Assembly: GCA_050736615.1 (NCBI GenBank)
Contig: JBOHWL010000044.1
Coordinates: forward strand, 1-11,609
DNA from: JBOHWJ01 sp050736615
GTDB lineage: Bacteria > Desulfobacterota > Binatia > Binatales > Binataceae
Length of the DNA stretch: 11,609 bases
Direction: 5' to 3'
The position numbers and the translations under genes were made by a program. Below the pieces are notes generated by a model that searched no databases, was not told the DNA's origin, and saw nothing but the letters and a program-made list of their open reading frames with translations. This document shows, piece after piece, positions 6,675-11,609 of this stretch. Each line of letters begins with the position of its first letter. Position 1 is the stretch's first letter.

Positions 6675-6882
6675 GCATCTGGCAAGCAAGTTTCGAAATT
6701 GGCTCGACGACAGGCGCGGCCTGCTAGGATTTTCCGGACAAGATGTTGATTAATGGCAAAATTTGGAAAATGCGCGATCCTGGCAATCATAAAACCCTTA
6801 TTTTTCAGGGGTTGTGTGACAGTACAACCGCGTAATCACGTAGTTTTTCAACGCCCTGCTAACGGTTGGAGGCATATTGGAG

Positions 6883-6984
6883 ATGACAGCGAACCCGGGT
6901 GACCGTCGATTGAAAAGCGCAGAGCCGGGACCAGATGTCAAGCGTCGGCTGAATCCGATTGGTTCACTTGAACCAAAATCATAG
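6883..6984 (+). CDS. Possible 33-residue leader peptide or microprotein
   Basis: ATG 6883 opens a 33-codon frame ending at TAG 6984. GGAGG lies ten bases before the ATG, and a second GGAG lies two bases before it. The peptide is basic and Pro/Arg-rich (MTANPGDRRLKSAEPG...), with no recognisable domain. It ends 66 bp before the SDR start, and the 18-bp palindrome lies inside its 3' end. It may be chance. Confidence 0.2.
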   Translation: MTANPGDRRLKSAEPGPDVKRRLNPIGSLEPKS

Positions 6985-6996
6985 GTGAATTGTATT
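6959..6996 (+). promoter_or_regulatory. Palindromic operator overlapping the probable SDR-operon promoter
   Basis: TTGGTTCA-CT-TGAACCAA (6959-6976) is a perfect inverted repeat with 8-bp arms. TTGAAC (6968-6973) in its right half can serve as a -35 box, 17 bases from TGTATT (6991-6996) as a -10. A dimeric repressor of the TetR or MarR type binding here would block the promoter. The SDR start lies about 55 bp downstream of the -10. Confidence 0.5.
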
Positions 6997-7050
6997 ACTC
7001 ATTCATTGATAACTCTTCAGCGAATCGTCAAGCGATAAAAGGAGAATAGG

Positions 7051-7794
7051 TTGGAAACAGGCAAGGCCACTGTCGCGGTGATCGGAGCCGGTGATTACAT
7101 CGGCGCCGCAATCGCCAAACGATTTGCCGCCGAAGGCTTCACCATCTTTGCCGGACGCCGCCACGGCGACAAGCTCGCGCCGTTGGTTGCGGACGCCGAA
7201 GCTTCAGGCGGCCGCATTTTCGCGCGTTCCCTCGACGCGCGAAAGGAAGATGCGGTAACCGCTTTCTTGCAAGACGCGGACAGGGAGGCGCCGCTCGAGC
7301 TGTGCGTTTTCAACATTGGCGCGAACGTCAACTACCCCGTCCTTGAGACGACCGAACGGGTCTTTCGCAAGGTCTGGGAGATGGGCTGCTATGCTGGTTT
7401 TTTGGCGGGCCGCGAGGCGGCGCGGCTGATGCTCTCGCGCCGCCGCGGCGCTATCTTTTTTACCGGGGCGACCGCCAGTCTGCGTGGTGGCGTCGGCTAC
7501 TCCGCCTTCGCCAGCGCGAAATTCGGTTTGCGCGCGGTCGCCGAGAGCATCGCGCGCGAGCTCGGACCCAACAATATCCACGTCGCCCATCTCATCATCG
7601 ATGCCGGTGTGGATACCGCATGGGTGCGCGATCGCATCCGGGAGCGCGAGGGTGATGACGCGCTGAAGGAGCTTGCTCCCGGCCGACTGATGCGTCCGGC
7701 GTCGGTGGCCGAGGCTTACTGGCAGCTTTATCAGCAGCCGCGCGATGCGTGGACGTTCGAGCAGGAGATCCGCCCTTACGGAGAGAAATGGTGA
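7051..7794 (+). CDS. SDR-fold (short-chain dehydrogenase/reductase) protein with Phe at the catalytic Tyr position
   Basis: Rossmann-fold protein of 247 residues, the normal SDR length. The nucleotide-binding loop GAGDYIG (residues 12-18) is near the N-terminus, and an Arg pair after the second strand (FAGRRH) suggests NADP(H). N88 begins the NIGAN variant of the NAG motif. The usual YxxxK is YSAFASAK: Lys157 is present, but the residue four positions before it is Phe153, with Tyr150 three residues earlier. FTGATAS (137-143) occupies the catalytic-Ser region. Relatives carrying FAGAK-type motifs are known to me from environmental SDRs, so this is probably a subfamily trait rather than decay. 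The start is TTG 7051, with GGAG (7041-7044) six bases upstream. The stop lies 4 bp before the next gene, so they form an operon. The substrate is unknown. Confidence 0.88.
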   Translation: METGKATVAVIGAGDYIGAAIAKRFAAEGFTIFAGRRHGDKLAPLVADAEASGGRIFARSLDARKEDAVTAFLQDADREAPLELCVFNIGANVNYPVLETTERVFRKVWEMGCYAGFLAGREAARLMLSRRRGAIFFTGATASLRGGVGYSAFASAKFGLRAVAESIARELGPNNIHVAHLIIDAGVDTAWVRDRIREREGDDALKELAPGRLMRPASVAEAYWQLYQQPRDAWTFEQEIRPYGEKW

Positions 7795-7798
7795 GCCG

Positions 7799-8404
7799 AT
7801 GATCACAGTGGAATTTCATTTCGATTTCGGCAGTCCCAATGCCTATTTGAGCCATCTTGTGATTCCCGCCATCGAAGGACGCACCGGAGTTAAGTTTGAA
7901 TATGTACCGATCCTGCTCGGCGGCGTCTTCAAGCTGACGAACAATCGCTCGCCGGCCGAAAGCCTCGCGGGCATCAAGAACAAACCCGAATACGAACGGC
8001 TGGAGACGCGCCGTTTTGTTCAGCGTCATGGGATTACCCGCTTCAAGTCCAATCCTTATTTTCCGGTGAATACGCTGGCGCTGATGCGGGGCGTGATCGC
8101 CGCGCGGTCGCTGGGCCTGTTCGAGCGCTACGTCGACGAGATTTATCGCCACATGTGGGCGGAGCCCAAAAAGATGGACGACGCCGAGGTGCTGCGCGCC
8201 GCCTTGAATGAGTCGCGGCTGCCCGCCGTTCAAATTCTGGAATTGATTCAAACCCCGAAGGTCAAGGAAGAACTGCTAGAGAATACGCGACGTTCGGTCG
8301 AGCGCGGCGCGTTTGGATCACCCACGTTTTTCGTCGGCGATGAAATCTTCTTTGGCAAGGATCGGCTGCGGGATGTCGAGGAATTAATCATCAAGTCGCG
8401 ATGA
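7799..8404 (+). CDS. 2-hydroxychromene-2-carboxylate isomerase-like (DsbA-fold, kappa-GST-like) protein
   Basis: Thioredoxin-fold protein of 201 residues, usual for the HCCA isomerase/kappa glutathione transferase group. The N-terminal motif FDFGSPNAYLSH carries Ser12, the residue that activates glutathione in this family in place of the CxxC of true DsbA. An all-helical insertion follows, with NPYFPVNTLALMRG. GAFGSPTFFVGDEIFFGKDRL near the C-terminus holds the cis-Pro loop and the family ending. Known members isomerise 2-hydroxychromene-2-carboxylate in naphthalene breakdown or act as glutathione transferases; here the substrate is unknown. ATG 7799 is chosen because its frame begins exactly at the family N-terminus (MITVEFHFDFGSP). 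It sits 4 bp after the SDR stop, in the same operon. Confidence 0.9.
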   Translation: MITVEFHFDFGSPNAYLSHLVIPAIEGRTGVKFEYVPILLGGVFKLTNNRSPAESLAGIKNKPEYERLETRRFVQRHGITRFKSNPYFPVNTLALMRGVIAARSLGLFERYVDEIYRHMWAEPKKMDDAEVLRAALNESRLPAVQILELIQTPKVKEELLENTRRSVERGAFGSPTFFVGDEIFFGKDRLRDVEELIIKSR

Positions 8405-8431
8405 CAAAAGCAAAGCACCCCAGGGGCTGGC

Positions 8432-8457
8432 AGCCGCGCGATGCGGCTTTAATTACT
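8432..8457 (+). terminator. Probable intrinsic terminator of the SDR-isomerase operon
   Basis: AGCCGC (8432-8437) and GCGGCT (8443-8448) form a 6-bp stem around GCGAT, followed by a T-rich stretch TTAATTACTT. It starts 27 bp after the isomerase stop codon. The stem is short and the tract is interrupted by A, so strength is uncertain. Confidence 0.5.
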
Positions 8458-8482
8458 TCATGAATGCGGCATTTGGGTTTGA

Positions 8483-8806
8483 TCACTCCTGGTCGGACTG
8501 CTGGTCCCTGTTCTTGTTCTGACTTTTGCCGATCTCGTGTCCTGCGACGGCGCCCCCTGCTCCGCCCACAAGTGCGCCAATCCAGGGGTGACCTACGGCG
8601 GAACCTACGAGCGCGCCGCCACCAGCTCCGACCCCGGCTCCGATCCCGGTGTCAGAGCACCCCGCAAGCGCAAGAATATAGCGAAACAAAACGCGGCAAA
8701 TCGCCTTAAATTTCTTCCTGCCACATTGCCAGGTTTGTATGTAGAAAAAGTGTAATTCATAGCGACTCAGTCTTATGGGAAGTTCTGCGCAAGCTGTTGG
8801 TGTCAT
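8483..8806 (-). CDS. OsmB-like glycine-zipper lipoprotein (start uncertain)
   Basis: Small lipoprotein of the glycine-zipper group. A lipobox (LALAGC) is followed by a Gly/Ala-rich membrane hairpin (GIGAGVGAGGGALVGSAVG and GALVGGAGGAVAGHEIG) and a short charged tail. The GAVAGHEIGK end resembles OsmB/SlyB (GGVIGHQVGK). Such proteins sit in the outer membrane and often respond to osmotic or envelope stress. The only in-frame ATG (8806) lies inside the terminal repeat of the neighbouring mobile element and would give an unnatural 49-residue leader. TTG 8689 leaves only ten residues before the Cys. A perfect lipoprotein leader (M-W-R-K-K-F-K...) would run from ATG 8726 if one base near 8720 were removed, so a frameshift or sequencing error is likely. 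Real coding sense is visible only below about 8719. Confidence 0.65.
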   Translation of the reverse strand: MTPTACAELPIRLSRYELHFFYIQTWQCGRKKFKAICRVLFRYILALAGCSDTGIGAGVGAGGGALVGSAVGHPWIGALVGGAGGAVAGHEIGKSQNKNRDQQSDQE

Positions 8807-8949
8807 TCCGAACGGAGTTCGCCATCAGCAGAGCCGCAGGTGGAACGAGCAAAGGAGCGGCGAGGTGCGTTCAGCTGAGTAAGGAATCCCGGATAAAACC
8901 CGAGGAAAAGAGCGGATTCTCGGGATTCCTTGCGGTGCTCGGAATGACA
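8801..8949. repeat. MITE/REP-like element with nested perfect inverted repeats
   Basis: The ends TGTCATTCCGA (8801-8811) and TCGGAATGACA (8939-8949) are perfect 11-bp inverted repeats. Inside them, AAGGAATCCCG (8881-8891) and CGGGATTCCTT (8921-8931) are a second perfect 11-bp pair. The 149-bp unit encodes nothing. Elements bounded by TGTCATTCCGA/TCGGAATGACA with an internal GGAATC...GATTCC stem are, to my knowledge, dispersed intergenic repeats in many soil bacteria. The folded RNA could also separate the convergent signals of neighbouring genes. Confidence 0.8.
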
Positions 8950-9114
8950 GCGAGACTTGTACAGAAATTCCTTAGGGGGAGGGATTTGCGAAGGCCGCAA
9001 CGGCCACGTGCGCATCCCCGTGATTCACCTAAGGCGGCGCAATTTCCGCGCCCGGGTTTCAACACGACAAATGGAACTCTGTGCGGAATGTTACTGCGAT
9101 TTCGAGACTGAACA

Positions 9115-9474
9115 CTAGCCTTTGCGGCACACCACTTCGATATTGTTGCCGTCGGGATCGAACACGAATGCGGCGTAATAATTCGGAGTGTAGTCCGCTC
9201 GCACGCCAGGTTCTCCATTGCCACGGCCCCCGGCCGCCAACGCCGACCGATAGAATGCATCGACCACGCCGCGATTTGCGGCGGAAAACGCGATATGCAA
9301 TGGACGACGCGGCCGCCCCCGGTCTATCCAGAAGGCCGGAAAACCTTCAGCGCCCATGCCTACGGCGTCGGCTAAATCAAAGATCACCTTGTAATCGAGC
9401 GGTGCGAGTGCGGCGACGAAAAACTGTTTGCTGGCGCTGAGATCGGAAACCGGTATCGCGATGTGGTCGAGCAT
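9115..9474 (-). CDS. VOC-family (glyoxalase/bleomycin resistance fold) protein
   Basis: Single vicinal-oxygen-chelate domain protein of 119 residues that would act as a dimer. Two beta-alpha-beta-beta-beta units are visible. The first opens with MLDHIAIPVSDLSASKQFF, and the second shows YYAAFVFDPDGNNIEVVC. Candidate metal ligands His4, His60 (RPLHIAFSA) and Glu113 (NIEVV) are at the usual positions, so it is probably a metal-dependent lyase, isomerase or dioxygenase, or a resistance protein. The substrate is unknown. ATG 9474 is preferred over the upstream ATG 9507 because the family starts at this Met and AGGAG lies nine bases before it. It diverges from the methyltransferase gene. Confidence 0.9.
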   Translation of the reverse strand: MLDHIAIPVSDLSASKQFFVAALAPLDYKVIFDLADAVGMGAEGFPAFWIDRGRPRRPLHIAFSAANRGVVDAFYRSALAAGGRGNGEPGVRADYTPNYYAAFVFDPDGNNIEVVCRKG

Positions 9475-9738
9475 GGAAATACGCTCCTGCAAAAAGTTTC
9501 GCCTCAAGTCTAGCTAAATCTTTCTATTTCGACTAGAACGATTCATCGTAACGCAAACAATCGTCTTGATGATGACATGGTGGGTGCGATCACCAGCGGC
9601 CAAAGCGTTGGCGAGGGTAATTGACGGGCGCGGGAAGTTGCCTCTGTACCGCAGGCGGCGCGTTCGGCGCCCTTCGCTAGCTGCAAGCTATTTGTGGTTT
9701 GCTGCACCCTGATCGCGAAACAGGCAAGGAGACATGCG

Positions 9739-10794
9739 ATGGCAATCGACGAAGCGAAGCTTGAACAACTCATCGGTAAGATGCTCGGTGAGGTGGGCGC
9801 TGCGATGGGTATCGGCCTGGTTCTCTTGGGCGATAAATTCGGATTCTACAAAACGCTCGCCTCCGCCGGACCGTTGACGTCCGCCGAGCTAGCCTCGCGT
9901 ACCGAAACGACCGCGCGCTACGTGCGCGAGTGGGCGGCCGCGCAGGCGGCGGCCGGCTATATTAGCTTTGACCCGGCGACGGAGCGCTTTTCGCTTTCGC
10001 CCGAACAGGCGCTGATTCTCGCCGACGAGAACGGACCCGCTTTTTTCCCCGCGATGTTCGAAATTGCCGCGGCGGTCGCGCGCGATTTGCCCAAGCTCGA
10101 AACGGCTTTCCGTACGGGTGCGGGTGTTGGATGGGATGAGCACGATCCGTGCCTGTTCCGCGGCACCGAGCGATTTTTCCGCCCCGGCTATGCGATGCAT
10201 CTGGTGTCCGAATGGATCCCGTCCCTGGAGGGCGTTAAGGAAAAGCTCGAACGCGGAGCGCGCGTCGCGGATGTCGGCTGTGGCCATGGCGCATCAACCG
10301 TTCTACTCGCCAAGGCGTTTCCGAAGTCGGAATTCGCGGGCTTCGATTATCACGAACCGTCGCTGGCACGCGCACGCGAGCTGGCGCGCGAGAGCGGTGT
10401 TGCCGACCAGATCAAGTTCCAGCGTGCGACGGCGAAGGAGTTTGCCGGCACCTACGATCTAGTTGCCTTCTTCGACTGCCTGCATGACATGGGCGATCCG
10501 GTCGGTGTGGCCGCCCATGTCAAGTCGACTTTGAAACCGCAAGGCACCTGGATGATTGTCGAGCCGTACGCCAGTGATCATATGGCGGAAAATCTCAATC
10601 CGATCGGGCGTGTGTTCTATTCCGCATCAACCCAGATTTGCGTGCCCGCATCGCTGTCGCAGGAAGTCGGTCTGGCTCTTGGCACTCAGGCCGGCGAAAA
10701 GAAATTGACGGAAGTGATATTAAACGGAGGATTCTCGCGTGTGCGGCGCGCTGCCACGACGCCCTTCAATCTGATCCTCGAAGCGCGGCCCTGA
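9739..10794 (+). CDS. Class I SAM-dependent methyltransferase with N-terminal winged helix (Rv2258c-like)
   Basis: A 351-residue protein close in length and layout to mycobacterial Rv2258c. A winged-helix dimerisation region (residues about 15-85) holds LTSAELASRTETTARYVREW and the Gly-Tyr turn AAGYISFD. A helical linker follows, then the Rossmann-type methyltransferase domain. Motif I is VADVGCGHG (176-184), the acidic loop is FDYHEPSL, and motif IV is YDLVAFFDCLHDMGDP. The C-terminal part (WMIVEPYASDHMAENLNPIG) is the lid or substrate side. The acceptor is unknown; it is probably a small molecule, since the winged helix in such enzymes usually serves dimerisation. ATG 9739 is chosen because AGGAGA (9727-9732) is six bases upstream and the protein begins MAIDEAKLEQ. 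Confidence 0.9.
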   Translation: MAIDEAKLEQLIGKMLGEVGAAMGIGLVLLGDKFGFYKTLASAGPLTSAELASRTETTARYVREWAAAQAAAGYISFDPATERFSLSPEQALILADENGPAFFPAMFEIAAAVARDLPKLETAFRTGAGVGWDEHDPCLFRGTERFFRPGYAMHLVSEWIPSLEGVKEKLERGARVADVGCGHGASTVLLAKAFPKSEFAGFDYHEPSLARARELARESGVADQIKFQRATAKEFAGTYDLVAFFDCLHDMGDPVGVAAHVKSTLKPQGTWMIVEPYASDHMAENLNPIGRVFYSASTQICVPASLSQEVGLALGTQAGEKKLTEVILNGGFSRVRRAATTPFNLILEARP

Positions 10795-10988
10795 GTGTGA
10801 TTTGCACGAGCGCGCATCTCTTATAAATGGAAAGAAGCGTTTTCCTGGCAACGATTCGCTCAGGAGTTGGCGACGCGTTTTACCGACCGTGAAGCACGCC
10901 GCGATAGTGATTCAATGCCGCGTGTCATCACCAACCTGGCGACGTGTCCCTCTTGACTGTATTCCCCAGCGATTATGCGACACGAAGG
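10795..10988. other. Intergenic region between convergent methyltransferase and dehydrogenase genes
   Basis: This 194-bp stretch lies between two converging genes. I see no convincing terminator stem-loop with a T-run on either strand, and no gene. The short plus-strand frame here has no ribosome binding site and no recognisable pattern. Confidence 0.5.
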
Positions 10989-11609
10989 CTAAAAGATGAT
11001 CAAAGGCTTGATAATGCCGTCAAGTTTTTTATCCATCATTTCGAAGGCCTTCGGCAGTTCCTCGAAGTTGAATTTGTGCGTGGTCATTTTGGTGGGATCA
11101 ATCCGTCCTGATTCGAGCAGCCGCAGCAGGCGCTCCATTCGCAGCCGCCCCCCGGGACAAAGCCCGGTGCGGATGGTTTTTTCGGCCATCCCAACACCCC
11201 ATTCAAGGCGCGGGATATGGACGAATTCGCCCTTGCCATGATAGCCGGCGTTCGAGATGGTCCCGCCCGGCCGGGTGACCTTCACCGCGTTCTGAAAAAC
11301 CTCATCACCGCCCAACGCTTCGATGGCCGAGTCCACACCTTCATTGGCTGTGAGTTCCAGGATTTTCCGCACCGGATCCGTATGAGAATGATCAATGATA
11401 ATGTCGGCGCCATAGTGACGCCCCAGTTCCTGCCGTTGCGGCACGGAATCGATGCCAATGACCAGGCCAGCGCCGCGTAGCCGGGCACCCGCTACCGCCA
11501 TTAGGCCCACTGGACCTAGAGCAAACACCGCGACGCTGCCGCCGATTGGAATCGCGGCATTCTCGGCCGCCATAAAGCCGGTCGAAAGCATATCGCAGCA
11601 GTAGACCGC
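10989..11609 (-). CDS. Zinc-dependent alcohol dehydrogenase, TBADH/isopropanol dehydrogenase type (N-terminus outside window)
   Basis: The C-terminal 206 residues or so of a medium-chain dehydrogenase are visible. The frame stays open to the right edge (VYCCDMLSTGFMAAEN), so the ATG at 11591 is internal. The Asp of CCDMLSTGF matches Asp150, a catalytic-zinc ligand in Thermoanaerobacter brockii and Clostridium beijerinckii secondary alcohol dehydrogenases. The nucleotide loop ALGPVGLMAVAGARLRGAG and the ending PRLEWGVGMAEKTIRTGLCPGGR are hallmarks of that group. Where the NADP-specific enzymes have GSRP, this protein has DSVP, putting Asp at the position of Gly198 and Val at Arg200, which suggests NAD(H) use. 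It probably interconverts a secondary alcohol or aldehyde; the substrate is unknown. Confidence 0.93.
   Translation of the reverse strand, partial: AVYCCDMLSTGFMAAENAAIPIGGSVAVFALGPVGLMAVAGARLRGAGLVIGIDSVPQRQELGRHYGADIIIDHSHTDPVRKILELTANEGVDSAIEALGGDEVFQNAVKVTRPGGTISNAGYHGKGEFVHIPRLEWGVGMAEKTIRTGLCPGGRLRMERLLRLLESGRIDPTKMTTHKFNFEELPKAFEMMDKKLDGIIKPLIIF

Larger units (their letters stand above)
6646..7050. other. Spacer between the MarR gene and the SDR operon
   Basis: This 405-bp region is visibly more AT-rich than its surroundings and looks regulatory. It contains the second MarR-type site (6663-6674), two overlapping weak hairpins (6793-6829), a possible 33-codon ORF (6883-6984) and an 18-bp palindrome with promoter-like boxes (6959-6996). 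I see no larger gene. Confidence 0.6.

Noticed and set aside
9538..9564. ACGATT...AATCGT inverted repeat in the VOC-methyltransferase divergent region
   Set aside because: Only 6-bp arms with a 15-base gap, not aligned with any promoter box I can see.
6654..9695. Direct repeat GCAAGCTATTTGT at 6654-6666 and 9683-9695
   Set aside because: A single shared 13-mer is about what chance gives in a window of this size, and no symmetry or shared context supports a regulatory role.
10989..11591. ATG 11591 as the start of a 200-residue dehydrogenase
   Set aside because: The frame continues past it to the window edge and the upstream residues (VYCCD) contain the conserved zinc-ligand Asp, so the gene is truncated by the window rather than starting there.
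1..11609. CRISPR arrays, tRNA or rRNA genes, transposase genes, phage genes
   Set aside because: I found no regularly spaced repeats, no cloverleaf-like sequence and no transposase or phage protein motifs on either strand.

Overview
The window is GC-rich bacterial DNA with dense, mostly short operons. Gene content (RND metal efflux, fluoride export, SDR and glutathione-type isomerase, VOC protein, Rv2258c-type methyltransferase, TBADH-type dehydrogenase) suits a soil or sediment Gram-negative lineage. It could be a proteobacterium or a related, little-cultivated phylum. The outer-membrane factor and the tripartite pump require two membranes. I cannot place it more precisely from sequence alone.

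Positions 1-4673 (minus strand) hold a cusCBA-type tripartite efflux operon transcribed cusC > cusB > cusA. CusA runs off the left edge, so about 657 N-terminal residues are visible. The transmembrane Met and Asp residues of Cu(I)/Ag(I) pumps are kept, but one of the three periplasmic cleft methionines is alanine, and CusB has no Met-rich N-terminus. Positions 4674-5303 hold at best one small secreted His-rich candidate gene and some stem-loops.

Positions 5304-6081 (minus strand) form a fluoride-response unit. It consists of a probable promoter, a clear crcB-motif fluoride riboswitch (5988-6041), a short ORF whose tail looks like the end of a CBS domain, and crcB (Fluc fluoride channel). Diverging from it, a MarR-family regulator (6211-6645) has a near-consensus promoter whose -10 box overlaps both the start codon and an operator-like 10-mer. 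That 10-mer recurs in inverted orientation just after the gene. A 405-bp spacer follows, containing an 18-bp perfect palindrome over a probable -35 box. It leads into a two-gene operon: an SDR-fold protein with Phe at the catalytic Tyr position, and a DsbA-like/HCCA-isomerase (kappa-GST-like) protein. A terminator hairpin ends this operon.

Positions 8483-11609 carry single genes: an OsmB-like glycine-zipper lipoprotein with a suspicious start region, a 149-bp nested-inverted-repeat (MITE/REP-like) element, a VOC/glyoxalase-fold protein, a divergent winged-helix SAM methyltransferase of the Rv2258c type, and a truncated zinc alcohol dehydrogenase of the TBADH/isopropanol dehydrogenase type that runs off the right edge.
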